The position numbers were made by a program, and so were the translations under genes. From IMG/VR virus record IMGVR_UViG_3300018053_000047, positions 1-21,898 of that record: 21,898 bases of DNA; one strand, given 5' to 3'. How positions within the stretch are numbered: the stretch's first letter is position 1; each line of letters begins with the position of its first letter. The notes beneath the pieces are model-generated. The model saw only the letters and a list, made by a program, of their open reading frames with translations. It was not told the origin of the DNA and searched no databases. Shown here in pieces: positions 1 to 8,264 of the stretch. The stretch comes from a virus.

Positions 1-3000
1 ACCCAAAACAATGGGTCAGAATCATTCTGACCAACCATGAACAGAACACATCCGTATGTCTCAATCGGTATTGCAATGATTGAATTTAAAGATATTCCGC
101 TAGTTACCTGTGAAGGCTGGCTTGACGCTACTGACCAGGTATCTGTCGATGCATTTAGCTGTCTGAGATTACCGTCACCACATACCACAAGGAAGTTTCC
201 GCCAACAGGATCATAAGTGACACGATTAGAGTTCTGTCCTAAGCTAACAGGAGAATTGCTAAGCTGAGTAACAGTCCCAGTGGAGCTCATCCTCCAAACT
301 TTATTAAAGTCATTTTCTCCACCGCCAAACAATAGGATATTGGCTATAGGAGACACTACACAGAAGCAATGGAAATCCCCCATTGCTCTGGTGGTCTCCA
401 GATTCCATACGCTTCCTCCATCCTGGAGATACCAGACCTCAGTGCTACCGGCTACGTATCTGCGAGAGCGTGCTGCAAAATAGTCAGTTCCGTTGAATCC
501 GTGTTGTATTGCTCCAGGGAATGACGGTTGACTAGACCAAACTCCTGTTGGGATATCATAGATATGTGGATTGGAACCTCCGTGCTCGAAGAATTTTCCA
601 GGCCTGCCTCTGGAATGACCGTAGCCATGATTTGTCCCAGGAACGTCTACGAATGACGGGCTAGACTCAACTCGGCACGAATTGGTAGCGTCATCAAATG
701 TGACGAACCGCCGCATGTGGTCAGAGTCTACCGGTGTATGGTCCGACCCGATAAAATAAACTTTGCGGCTACCAGCATCCCAATACCCGCAGCTTGCGAA
801 TATCAAAATTGAACCATCTACACCGTTAGTGCCTGGAGGCCCAGTGAATGCTTGGCCTCCAGTTACTCCTAGAAGTTGCCCCCATGTACCGTTTTGCATG
901 GAAGCAGTAAGGGCAGAAAGAGAGGACCCGGTAGGAGGCGGTGGTCCTCCTCCGCCTCCAGTTACACTATCGACAACTATATTGTCTAAATAATTAGTAT
1001 CCCCATGTCCATTCGCATAGGCCCCCCATGTTCCCGATTGTTTCCTGTCAGGATCGCTATCCAAGAATACGAGGGTAGCAGAGGCATCTATTTGAAGCTC
1101 TAAACGAACCGGGTTTATGCCAGAAGCACTAAATCTCCATGTCCTCGTAGCGTCAGTATTTGATATTCCGCGATCAGCCGATGCAATTACTGTTCTTACA
1201 CCATTAGTCCATCGAGCTATTTCCACCTCACTAGCTATACTAGGCGTTACCCGTGCCTCGTAAAAATTGGCGCTGTTGTCTGTGGCACAACGTACGAGTA
1301 AACCAGCAGTGCTCTGAACAGATATTGTGGTAGTAAATACACTAGCGCTAACTTGCTGATCACCAGTTGGGCTAGACGGATTAACACATCTAACATAATG
1401 GGTGCTGCCAAAATCACTTAGTATGCAAACATTCGGTGGAAAACCAGATCCGTCATTGACAAATAACCTCCCAGGTCCTGTAGCTAGAATATTTACGAAG
1501 TCAGGACTGCCTGGAGGGTATTGAAGTAAGAATGTCCCGCCTGACGGAACGCTGCTGAAATCCTGTGTATATACTATAGTCCCACTGCCACCAGTTGTTC
1601 CAACAAGAAGCAGGACACTGTCATTGCTTCCGAATGGTGATGCAATTGTCCTAGACGCTCCTCCTAGGACAGGAGATCCGGAACTCTCTGTTCCGTCTGC
1701 CGGATTGAACCAGCTTACTGTGAAATTTGTAGAAGCCGGTGCTTCGGATAGGTTGATGGTAATTGAACCACCACCTTGGTCGTAAACCAAATATTCCGTT
1801 CCTGTTATCCCAGAACATACCTGCCCAGATCCGCTATCAACTAAACTGTTCTTCTGAACCCATTGTCTGTATCGTGTCCGTGTATATACGAAGTCAAACA
1901 TCCTACGGACGCTTGACTCCCCCAGGTTTGTATTAGAGTAGACCCACCTAGAATAGACTGGTATGACGCCAGCGAGAACCTCACCCCAAGCACCGCGCCT
2001 TACCTCTGACGCGTTCGTAGGCAGCCCTGTCGTACCTGCAGTTGACTCCCAGATGTCCTCTGACCCAAGTATTGGTTTATTTATAAACGGATCGCCAATT
2101 CCCCCAGATCCGTTGGGGTCAGATATCTGCTGAACCCCTGCCCTGCGTGAATTGCCAGTGAAAACGGAAGTTGTCTGCCCTTGCCGCATTGAAAATGTAA
2201 GCCACCCTGTAAAGGTGGAATACGATGCGTCGTGCATTGATAGCATCGTCGGCCATGGATTGTTATTTTTAAGGTATTGGCCTATGGCGCTAGCATCTGT
2301 CGGGCTAAGTATGTCCTCCCACTCGTAGAGATAGCCAAAGCCGAAGAAATTGAAGTACGGAGCGAAACGCGCTAACCAGTATTTCAAAAAAACCTGGGCA
2401 TCGGCAAGATTGGCTGGCTGAGATCCTTGCCCAAAAATGGAGAACGGAAACGCGTAGACGTTAGCATTAGCACAAAGAGTAAGTGCCGACTCGTGTGTTT
2501 TAAAGACACTACAATTAAACCTCTTTTTGTTAGTCCCGCTACCTTCATACCATGTAGTAGTCATGGCTGTCGGCTCTCCGACATAGCCTTGGTTCTGCCA
2601 CATGACCATGTTGTATGAACGATTGATCACATCGTTTTGCAACACTGCCTGATAATTGGCAGACTCAGCAACGATATCTTTAGACGCTGTAGCAAAATAC
2701 AGCCAACTCTGAACGTCATATGGCCTGGCGTGAACTACAGCATTCCTGGCATCCATGAAGTACCATGGATTATCCATCGCTACTTTTAGATGCCCTCGGT
2801 ACAGCCCTGTATCGACGCAAGAGAAGCTGCCAGGTGAAGGATTGGTAGTAGCGTCTGACCAATCCATTGTGTAGTTCCATGTCCCTACTTCGTTAGGACG
2901 AAAGCGGACTCTCCAAACATTTCCTGTCTGGCCACCAGCACCGTCCCCATCATGGAAACCGTACCAGTTGTAAACAATGCCAGTAGGCGACGTGAATTGA

Positions 3001-3092
3001 GCTGTTAACTCGATTACCGTGTAATCGTACTTGTTGCTGTATCCGGTAGCGTTTGTTACAGATAACTCAAATAATCCGTGTAGCTCAGCCAT
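1..3092 (-). CDS. Large multidomain glycoside-hydrolase-like virion protein (3' end beyond window)
   Basis: The frame is open from ATG at 3092 (AGGA box 5 bases upstream) to the left edge: 1030 full codons and no stop. About 1-75 resemble the DUF5060 beta-sandwich that precedes some glycosidases ('YNWYGFHDGDG', 'RFRPNEVGTWNYTMDWSD'). About 80-410 look like a DUF4038/GH140-type TIM barrel ('GHLKVAMDNPWYFMDARN', 'KPILGSEDIWE', 'RRGAWGEVLAGV'). About 415-505 resemble the collagen-binding-like domain that usually follows it ('GTEYLVYDQGGGSITINL'). About 510-705 are a beta-rich sandwich, 711-720 a Gly/Pro linker, and 722-1030 a kelch or galactose-oxidase-like propeller ('ILLFGGGENDFNKVW'). It probably binds and hydrolyses host surface polysaccharide as a tail spike or fibre; the substrate is unknown and catalytic acids were not assigned. 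It follows the head-tail joining gene, where tail genes would be expected. Domain calls are from memory of the families, without a search. Confidence 0.85.
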   Translation of the reverse strand, partial: MAELHGLFELSVTNATGYSNKYDYTVIELTAQFTSPTGIVYNWYGFHDGDGAGGQTGNVWRVRFRPNEVGTWNYTMDWSDATTNPSPGSFSCVDTGLYRGHLKVAMDNPWYFMDARNAVVHARPYDVQSWLYFATASKDIVAESANYQAVLQNDVINRSYNMVMWQNQGYVGEPTAMTTTWYEGSGTNKKRFNCSVFKTHESALTLCANANVYAFPFSIFGQGSQPANLADAQVFLKYWLARFAPYFNFFGFGYLYEWEDILSPTDASAIGQYLKNNNPWPTMLSMHDASYSTFTGWLTFSMRQGQTTSVFTGNSRRAGVQQISDPNGSGGIGDPFINKPILGSEDIWESTAGTTGLPTNASEVRRGAWGEVLAGVIPVYSRWVYSNTNLGESSVRRMFDFVYTRTRYRQWVQKNSLVDSGSGQVCSGITGTEYLVYDQGGGSITINLSEAPASTNFTVSWFNPADGTESSGSPVLGGASRTIASPFGSNDSVLLLVGTTGGSGTIVYTQDFSSVPSGGTFLLQYPPGSPDFVNILATGPGRLFVNDGSGFPPNVCILSDFGSTHYVRCVNPSSPTGDQQVSASVFTTTISVQSTAGLLVRCATDNSANFYEARVTPSIASEVEIARWTNGVRTVIASADRGISNTDATRTWRFSASGINPVRLELQIDASATLVFLDSDPDRKQSGTWGAYANGHGDTNYLDNIVVDSVTGGGGGPPPPTGSSLSALTASMQNGTWGQLLGVTGGQAFTGPPGTNGVDGSILIFASCGYWDAGSRKVYFIGSDHTPVDSDHMRRFVTFDDATNSCRVESSPSFVDVPGTNHGYGHSRGRPGKFFEHGGSNPHIYDIPTGVWSSQPSFPGAIQHGFNGTDYFAARSRRYVAGSTEVWYLQDGGSVWNLETTRAMGDFHCFCVVSPIANILLFGGGENDFNKVWRMSSTGTVTQLSNSPVSLGQNSNRVTYDPVGGNFLVVCGDGNLRQLNASTDTWSVASSQPSQVTSGISLNSIIAIPIETYGCVLFMVGQNDSDPLFW

Positions 3093-3105
3093 TTGTCCTA
3101 GCGCC

Positions 3106-3132
3106 AATAAAAATGGCCACCGAAGTGGCCAT
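3106..3132 (-). terminator. Rho-independent terminator, TTCG tetraloop
   Basis: On the minus strand an 8-bp perfect stem ATGGCCAC/GTGGCCAT closes a TTCG tetraloop and is followed by TTTTTATTGG. It ends the head operon after the 55-aa gene. The T-tract ends about 13 bases before the ATG of the glycosidase-like gene, leaving no room for a promoter between them. Confidence 0.88.
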
Positions 3133-3156
3133 GCATCCAGATTGCATAGTCATAAT

Positions 3157-3324
3157 TTACGGCCAGCGTTTAAGCTCCTGAGTAATGTATTCAACGGAAG
3201 TTACTTGTAGACCTCTATCTGTCCACAGCGCAATTTGACCATTCTTGACATTCAGTTCCATAGCCTGATGCCCCTCTGGGAGGCACCACCATGGGAACTC
3301 TTCATATGACTCATTCATAAACAT
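3157..3324 (-). CDS. Small hypothetical protein (55 aa)
   Basis: The start codon overlaps the stop of the head-tail joining gene by one base (TGATG), so translational coupling is likely. The product begins MFMNESYEEFPWW and ends TQELKRWP; an in-frame ATG two codons in (3318) is an alternative start. It is acidic near the N-terminus and Trp-rich (WW, one internal W, W near the end), with a likely beta-strand pair in the middle. There is no membrane segment or signal peptide. I do not recognise a family. The tight overlap and the terminator that follows argue for a real gene that is the last of the head operon. Confidence 0.7.
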   Translation of the reverse strand: MFMNESYEEFPWWCLPEGHQAMELNVKNGQIALWTDRGLQVTSVEYITQELKRWP

Positions 3325-3620
3325 CAATATCTCGCTAGTAAAGCCTTCATTACCTTCCCGTCCTGAATATGAAACACATCACGCACCCTAAATGACACAC
3401 CATCAACTGTGATGCTTTCACCAGGCGCAAGCCCGGATAGATTGACGTAGTCATAAGTAATTGCATACTCAGTCGAGCGTCCGCTATTGTCGAATAATGC
3501 CTGGTCAGGCGCGTCCAAAATGACATTTGCAGTCTGCTCTACAGATCCGTTTGCTGGAGTCCAAACAGCAACCACTGCAAAATCTGAAAAGAATACGGAA
3601 CGGTCTTCCTCGAATGTCAT
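3324..3620 (-). CDS. Head-tail joining protein, gpFII-like (98 aa)
   Basis: Begins MTFEEDRSVFFSDFAVVAVW. This start is preferred over an upstream in-frame start at 3707 because it lies 5 bases after the stop of the preceding gene and matches the usual start of the family. The fold pattern is an N-terminal helix, then beta strands with 'VILDAPDQALF', 'STEYAITYDYVNLSGL', 'GESITVDGVSFRVRDV' and a closing 'GKVMKALLARY'. This pattern is typical of small head-tail connector proteins of the lambda gpFII type, which sit under the portal ring and receive the tail. Position after capsid genes fits that role. The nearby ribosome-binding site is weak, so coupling to the upstream gene is likely. Family assignment is from recognition and was not searched. 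Confidence 0.7.
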   Translation of the reverse strand: MTFEEDRSVFFSDFAVVAVWTPANGSVEQTANVILDAPDQALFDNSGRSTEYAITYDYVNLSGLAPGESITVDGVSFRVRDVFHIQDGKVMKALLARY

Positions 3621-3625
3621 TCGAG

Positions 3626-4003
3626 TTACGTGTACTTGGGATGCGATATAATAGATGCCGCAACCAAGGCCGGTCCGGTCACTATTGTCCCAACACAGCG
3701 AACCCATCCGGCAACTGCTCCCGCCGGGATTGTGCGTTTCTGGATCTGATTAGTGGCACCAGCAACATAAGCGCCTTCGTTAGGCGTAATAGCCGCAGCA
3801 CCAGTCCCTGAACCGTCGCTCGCATGTTCAATAGTCCATGTAATGGAGCCAGCGGTAAGGACGCCCACATGGTTCACAAACACAATGTCGCCCTCTACTG
3901 GGCGAACATCAACCCATGCGCTCGTAGCCGCAGCTGTGTTGGCTGCAGATACAGGGTTTAACAATGCTACCGAGTTAGAAGCCTGACCTTGATGGGATAA
4001 CAT
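3626..4003 (-). CDS. Virion structural protein, head region (125 aa)
   Basis: Starts MLSHQGQASNSVALL three bases after the preceding stop, with AGAGGT about 9 bases upstream. After a short variable N-terminus the sequence is beta-rich and small-residue-rich, with 'GSITWTIEHASDGSGTGAA', a pattern I associate with small structural proteins encoded just after phage capsid genes. There are no charged coiled coils or membrane segments. It is probably a capsid-associated or head-completion protein, but the exact role is unknown. It sits between the 107-aa gene and the gpFII-like gene in a tightly packed operon. Confidence 0.6.
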   Translation of the reverse strand: MLSHQGQASNSVALLNPVSAANTAAATSAWVDVRPVEGDIVFVNHVGVLTAGSITWTIEHASDGSGTGAAAITPNEGAYVAGATNQIQKRTIPAGAVAGWVRCVGTIVTGPALVAASIISHPKYT

Positions 4004-4006
4004 TTT

Positions 4007-4330
4007 TTATTTACCTCTATGCTGCATTGAATAATCAACTGTCTTTTGCAGGGCTGCTACAGCAGCGGTCAATGCCTCTAATTGCACGCTGGCAGCATCC
4101 CGTACCGGACCACCCTTCTTGCGCTCTGGCATGTAGCTATTGGCAATCCTAACCGCTTCCTCTGTGGCGATTACTTTGTTAGCCGCTTTCAGCTCACAAG
4201 CTAGTTCATAGGGAATCTCCACAACATCATTGGGGTTTACAACTTTATGAACCCCATCAACACGTGCGTAAAACCCCTTGAGCGATCTAACCCGGACTGA
4301 TTCCGGGCGTCCTGTAAATACTTTATTCAT
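4007..4330 (-). CDS. Small head-region protein with C-terminal helix (107 aa)
   Basis: The start at 4330 (MNKVFTGRPESVRVRSLKG) is supported by GGAGG five bases upstream; a longer frame to 4387 would translate through a strong hairpin and is rejected. The N-terminal part is beta-like, with 'VVNPNDVVEIPYELACEL' resembling small head proteins found after capsid genes. The C-terminal 35 residues ('ASVQLEALTAAVAALQKTV') form a probable amphipathic helix or short coiled coil. It occupies the place of lambda gpFI, but I see no sequence that proves that relation. It is likely expressed with the capsid gene and regulated by the hairpin between them. Confidence 0.6.
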   Translation of the reverse strand: MNKVFTGRPESVRVRSLKGFYARVDGVHKVVNPNDVVEIPYELACELKAANKVIATEEAVRIANSYMPERKKGGPVRDAASVQLEALTAAVAALQKTVDYSMQHRGK

Positions 4331-4349
4331 ACCAACCTCCAGATTTGTT

Positions 4350-4384
4350 TTAGCGGCGACAAGAGCCAATCCGGTCGCCGCTAA
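4350..4384 (-). promoter_or_regulatory. 11-bp perfect hairpin between capsid gene and next gene
   Basis: TTAGCGGCGAC and GTCGCCGCTAA form an uninterrupted 11-bp stem around a 13-base loop. On the minus strand it is followed by AACAAATC, not a T-tract, so it is not a normal terminator. It lies 12 bases after the capsid stop codon and ends just upstream of the next GGAGG. It could stabilise the 3' end of capsid mRNA, be a processing site, or lower translation of the next gene. Confidence 0.6.
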
Positions 4385-4396
4385 CATGATGAATGG

Positions 4397-6328
4397 CTAT
4401 GTGATGCTCGCCGCCACTGAAAAGGCTGTGGGATATCTCACAGCAATATCTATAGATGCAATTGCACGCACCCCGACAATTCCAGCCTGGAAATTCGCAA
4501 ACGGGTTGACCTCAACCTCGAGCACACCCCACTCGCCAACAATCACTTGGCCAAAATCACCAAAGATCATAGTGGCTGCCGGCATTTGGTTAGATGCCAT
4601 TCCACGATAGCCGTCCACGTTTGCGCTTTCCAGACGCCCTTCCCAGATCGGTGAAGCAGTGCTGGCAAACTTAACGCGAGTTTTCAGCAAGCCAGCTACA
4701 GCACCTGTAGTGACATACCCAGAAGCTTCAGTAAGCGCATTTCCGGCAAATACATCTGTCTGGAATTCCACTATATCGTCATAAGCGAGAGAAGTACCTG
4801 TCACCGCTCCAACCCCAGAAGTACCGATAATGCCCAAAGGTTGACCGGACGCACCTGAGCCGTTTAGTCCAGCTAGGTCGATAGCCAGAGCAACCACAGT
4901 GGCGAGATCAGACATCACCAAACCCTCTACAGCAGGATTGGCTTGTAACAGCAATTGCCTGCTGATCTCCGTGTAACCCCCAACGTTCTTGGGTGACATG
5001 GCAATCTGCACAAAGGTTTGCGTGATCTCGGTTATTCCCGTGGCTTCTGTTGCTAACCAAGTCGCTGACCCGGTTGCGGACTGCTTCGGAATAGCTACAT
5101 TTCCTTGCAATCCTGGAAGGCGGCGCGCACCCATGTTGAACAAAACCGAACGATTGCGAAGCAATTCAATAAACCCAACATTCGCGGTCTCGACCAAAAA
5201 TCCACCTGCGCCAGCAGTGGCTACGGTTAAATCACGTTTCAGGATGGCGTAAGCAAGGTCTTCAACCGGAGACCTTGCTGCTCTCTCTTGCACCTCGTAA
5301 GGAACATAGAACTTTTGTGGATCAGGATTCCTGCCAAGCTTCTGTGCAATAGCGCGCGAGCACTCTGCCTCGAATCCGGCATTGGTCCAATTCCCACCGT
5401 CGCTAACTGCCAGGATGGCCTTCGCAATGGAAAATCTCCTGGTTTCTGCACTGGTCAATCCAATTTTTGAGATGACCTTTGACCCATCTTTACCGCGCGA
5501 TTCTAGAATACCCATGAGTTCCTGAGACACCTGCCTCATTGATGCGCCAGAAGTAATCCACTCATTCTTGATTCTTTGGTCGATATTGTTAGCCTTGCAG
5601 AGATTCTCAATACCCTCCCTACGGTCCTTCTCCATATCCATGGCCTGGGTACGGCGTTCTGTGGGTCTGGTATCTCGACCTTCGTTCCCAGACTTTGCTG
5701 CTACTTCATTGTCTTGCACCCAAGACTGGGATTCGTGCTGTTCGGCGACTTCGCCCGCCGTGGCGCTTGCTTCGGTAGACATATTTGTCTCCTGTGTTTC
5801 GGCGGCTGCCGCCGGTTCATTGATGGTCCGAAAGTGGACCTCTGTTTCGCTATCCGCGAAATTCCTTCCGACCCCTACGGTAATATCCGCAGGGACAGTA
5901 ACGATCGATATTTCCATTGGCTCCCACTCAGTGATCCGGAAAGTATTCGTCTTTTTATCTTCCTCGCCATCAATGATTCTGTATGCCATTGACACATTGG
6001 ACAGGATGTCATCTTCGACCATACCGAATACTTCATTACCTCTATCGTGCTTACCAAACCTGACTAGCGCATGACCCTTGCGATCAGCGCCGTTGCGCGC
6101 CCCCTCTATCACCCCAACAACATCATCAATATGATGATTAAATAATGCGTTCGCGCGTGAATTCAGGCGATCAAGACGCATGCCGTCGCCATGAACAAGA
6201 ATTTCTTTCCCCCATATACGATTAACAGGTTCTTCGGAAGAAAAAGAAAGCTCAACCGTCCGATTATCTTTATCAATCTTCCGGCTAATGCCTCTTGGAA
6301 ATAATCTGTATTGAGTTCCTAACTTCAT
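4397..6328 (-). CDS. Fused HK97-type prohead protease and major capsid protein (643 aa)
   Basis: Residues about 1-165 match the HK97 prohead protease family (peptidase U35): 'RTVELSFSSEEPVNRIWG', 'ANALFNHH' with the candidate catalytic His, 'DDILSNVSMAYRI' with the candidate catalytic Ser, and 'WEPMEISIVTVPAD'. A charged, Gln/Glu-rich linker and delta-like helical region follows (about 170-330). Residues about 340-643 match the HK97-fold major capsid protein: 'VATAGAGGFLVETANVGFIE', 'LLRNRSVLFNMGARRLPG', 'DLAGLNGSGASGQPLGI' and a C-terminal strand 'VGVRAIASIDIAVRYPTAF'. The family normally cleaves the delta domain during prohead maturation; here protease and shell protein come from one polypeptide. 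There is one continuous frame with no frameshift. It is preceded by a 79-aa gene one base away. Confidence 0.93.
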   Translation of the reverse strand: MKLGTQYRLFPRGISRKIDKDNRTVELSFSSEEPVNRIWGKEILVHGDGMRLDRLNSRANALFNHHIDDVVGVIEGARNGADRKGHALVRFGKHDRGNEVFGMVEDDILSNVSMAYRIIDGEEDKKTNTFRITEWEPMEISIVTVPADITVGVGRNFADSETEVHFRTINEPAAAAETQETNMSTEASATAGEVAEQHESQSWVQDNEVAAKSGNEGRDTRPTERRTQAMDMEKDRREGIENLCKANNIDQRIKNEWITSGASMRQVSQELMGILESRGKDGSKVISKIGLTSAETRRFSIAKAILAVSDGGNWTNAGFEAECSRAIAQKLGRNPDPQKFYVPYEVQERAARSPVEDLAYAILKRDLTVATAGAGGFLVETANVGFIELLRNRSVLFNMGARRLPGLQGNVAIPKQSATGSATWLATEATGITEITQTFVQIAMSPKNVGGYTEISRQLLLQANPAVEGLVMSDLATVVALAIDLAGLNGSGASGQPLGIIGTSGVGAVTGTSLAYDDIVEFQTDVFAGNALTEASGYVTTGAVAGLLKTRVKFASTASPIWEGRLESANVDGYRGMASNQMPAATMIFGDFGQVIVGEWGVLEVEVNPFANFQAGIVGVRAIASIDIAVRYPTAFSVAASIT

Positions 6329-6329
6329 G

Positions 6330-6569
6330 TCATAAATCCCATTTCACAAATACATTACCGTAGAAGGACGCACTAATTTTTCTTAAACATTCACCATGAC
6401 GTACAGCCGGTAAATCCGGGTGCTCGATGCGCATCAGCAAAACTCCTCCGTAATAGTTCGGATCTGTCTTCGCTTCCAACAATTTGGTATCAGAAGGTAA
6501 TTTGAGCGCTCGCAGTAGCATCTCCGGTGATACTTCTAACAGCGCCATACGTCGCGGCTCTAGCTCCAT
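6330..6569 (-). CDS. Hypothetical protein before the capsid gene (79 aa)
   Basis: Starts at ATG 6569 (MELEPRRMALLEVSPEMLLRAL) and stops one base before the protease-capsid ATG, so the two are probably co-translated. The N-terminal half is an amphipathic helix; the second half is beta-like ('GGVLLMRIEHPDLPAV', 'ISASFYGNVFVKWDL'). It resembles small unannotated proteins that precede capsid genes in other phages, but I cannot name a function. The ribosome-binding site is weak (AAAGATGAG). It starts only 24 bases after the T-tract of a terminator, so its transcription depends on read-through or on a promoter I could not identify. Confidence 0.65.
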   Translation of the reverse strand: MELEPRRMALLEVSPEMLLRALKLPSDTKLLEAKTDPNYYGGVLLMRIEHPDLPAVRHGECLRKISASFYGNVFVKWDL

Positions 6570-6593
6570 TCACTCATCTTTCTTTCAGGCAAT

Positions 6594-6615
6594 AAAAAGC
6601 CGCCACTTGGCGGCT
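6594..6615 (-). terminator. Rho-independent terminator closing the surface-protein cassette
   Basis: GCCGCC and GGCGGC, extended by an A-T pair, close a four-base loop and are followed on the minus strand by TTTTTATTGCC. It lies after the 518-aa beta-helix gene and just ahead of the capsid operon. The tail after the T-tract (ATTGCC) is shared with the terminators at 19.7 and 20.35 kb. Confidence 0.88.
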
Positions 6616-6639
6616 CTGTAACAACTCTTAAAATGCGCT

Positions 6640-6678
6640 CTAATCTTGTTCTAGCATCCAGCCATCATCCATGCCGAC
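6640..6678 (-). repeat. Decayed second copy of the 3' end of the 1463-aa gene
   Basis: The minus-strand sequence would read LVGMDDGWMLEQD-stop, close to the end of the 1463-aa protein (ALGMDEGWLLGQD-stop). Aligned base by base with 8569-8607, 31 of 39 positions agree, including the stop codon TAG. No ribosome-binding site or long frame accompanies it, so it is a remnant or recombination scar and not a gene. Together with its partner it flanks the 95-aa and 518-aa genes as a direct repeat. Confidence 0.7.
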
Positions 6679-6707
6679 TAGAGAGTTTAGAAAATTGTCT
6701 TAACCAT

Positions 6708-8264
6708 CTACCATCCAGACACCGAGAAGTCATCTATGTAAATAGTCCCATTGCCTAGGCTGGTTAGGTCAAACCTGAATTCCAGCGCGTTGGCCCAAAC
6801 AGGAGCCTCCCTAGAGCCAACCGGGCGCTCCCCGCGCATAGTCCACGTATTCGTAGGAGTTATGGCTCCTGGACTGCCTATGTTTTGGCTAGCTATTATA
6901 GATGGCAGGCCGTTTTGATTAGTACCTATACGAACCCACTGCATGTTATATGTATAAGTACCAGTTACAGCACCGCTGATGTTCCGGTCCCAGTACCGAA
7001 CAGACATAACCTGGCCAGAGTTAGATAGCGGGATATAGCAATTAGCTGTTGCATCAGCCCCAGTAGATCGCGTAATGGCTAGTGAACCGGTTCCAGTATT
7101 GGCAGTAGTAGTGCTGCGTGCAGTAGCTACTGAAGTCCCCGTCCCGCGAGCGTCGAAAGTTGCCGCCCCGGTGCAGTAGAATCCTACGCTCTCGGTAGTC
7201 TCAAAACCGCCATCCACTAGCGAATTCCTTAAATCACTCGCTAGTGCATATGGCATCTCGGATACGTCATAGAACTTTGTTCCATCTACAACAATAAGCC
7301 CAGTGCCTATGGCGAAATGCTCGGCCGTGTTGCGGAAGTTAACCATAAGCGAACCGCTTAAGCGAGCTGCCGCTGGCGAGGTGATATTAAAGTACTGCCC
7401 TACAGCATGCGGGGCACCCGCTGTATGTACAAATTCACCAGCAACGAACGAAGCTCTAGACCCGGACCCTGACAAAATAAACCACGTTGACGTATCATCA
7501 CTGCCCTCAAAATGACATCCGCTAAAGTGTGTGCGCCCGGCTGTCTGGGTTAACAAATATCCGGTGTTGTAGTCCATATGCATCCCATAGAAAAACATGT
7601 CCGTCTCGGGATCAGCTAGGTTTATTCCATTCACACCATTGGCTATGACACTGCCAAACCAACGCAGTCCCTCACCCTTATTGGCTCCGCTTGGTACTGA
7701 GATTGCAAGACCACAATCGTAATAATTGCAGTTGTAATGATTCGTCAGATAGGCATTGTCGCCAAATGCCTCGCCTATCCCAAAATCCTTAACCATGATA
7801 TCCCTGACTTCAACATTGGCTACTCCAGCCAATCCAGTTCCTGGCGTTAAATTAAGCGCAGTCACTGTGCCAGCCTGCCCATTGCCCAGCAAACGCAACC
7901 GCTCCAATGCAACAACATGCTGATCATAAAGCCCGTAACCTGAAGCGGAGCTTCCAGTCAGGGTTATTACGGAACCGGATGTAATAGAGCTAGCATCTAT
8001 GCTGATATTGTTGAAATCAACCCCGGTTTTTGAGACATCAATTGTGATTCCTGAATTAATTTTGCATCCAGCAACTTCATTAGAGTCAGGGAAAACAAGA
8101 GTGCCCTTTGTTGTGCCGCTTACAGCATTAATGGCGTTTTGTATTGCGGCTTTGTCGTCAGCAGTACCATTGAATACTGCTCCGTAACGCTCTAAGGCTT
8201 TTCCGAAACGCCTATCTTGTTCCGCTAGCCTTCTCCTAGAGGACAACTCCAGGGCATGCCTCAT
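6708..8264 (-). CDS. Beta-helix tailspike-like protein with C-terminal carbohydrate-binding-like domain (518 aa)
   Basis: After a basic N-terminal segment (MRHALELSSRRRLAEQDRR) the motif 'YGAVFNGTADDKAAIQNAIN' is the typical opening of the pectate-lyase-superfamily right-handed beta-helix seen in phage tailspikes. Repeated short strands rich in N, G and hydrophobics continue to about residue 350. The C-terminal part (about 355-518) begins 'NSLVDGGFET' and ends 'TIYIDDFSVSGW', like carbohydrate-binding sandwich domains (CBM4/9-like). It likely binds or cleaves host surface glycans as part of the virion; enzymatic activity cannot be assigned. Its start overlaps the stop of the 95-aa gene (ATGA), so the two are coupled. 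It could also be a capsid-attached fibre, given its place in the head gene region. Confidence 0.82.
   Translation of the reverse strand: MRHALELSSRRRLAEQDRRFGKALERYGAVFNGTADDKAAIQNAINAVSGTTKGTLVFPDSNEVAGCKINSGITIDVSKTGVDFNNISIDASSITSGSVITLTGSSASGYGLYDQHVVALERLRLLGNGQAGTVTALNLTPGTGLAGVANVEVRDIMVKDFGIGEAFGDNAYLTNHYNCNYYDCGLAISVPSGANKGEGLRWFGSVIANGVNGINLADPETDMFFYGMHMDYNTGYLLTQTAGRTHFSGCHFEGSDDTSTWFILSGSGSRASFVAGEFVHTAGAPHAVGQYFNITSPAAARLSGSLMVNFRNTAEHFAIGTGLIVVDGTKFYDVSEMPYALASDLRNSLVDGGFETTESVGFYCTGAATFDARGTGTSVATARSTTTANTGTGSLAITRSTGADATANCYIPLSNSGQVMSVRYWDRNISGAVTGTYTYNMQWVRIGTNQNGLPSIIASQNIGSPGAITPTNTWTMRGERPVGSREAPVWANALEFRFDLTSLGNGTIYIDDFSVSGW

Noticed and set aside
3620-3707. 29-residue N-terminal extension of the gpFII-like protein
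   Set aside because: It lies inside the upstream 125-aa gene; the ATG at 3620 is 5 bases after that gene's stop and fits the family start.
5568-6074. 168-codon plus-strand frame within the protease-capsid gene
   Set aside because: It is antisense to a clearly recognised gene, with a Ser/Leu-rich composition typical of shadows and no neighbours on the plus strand.
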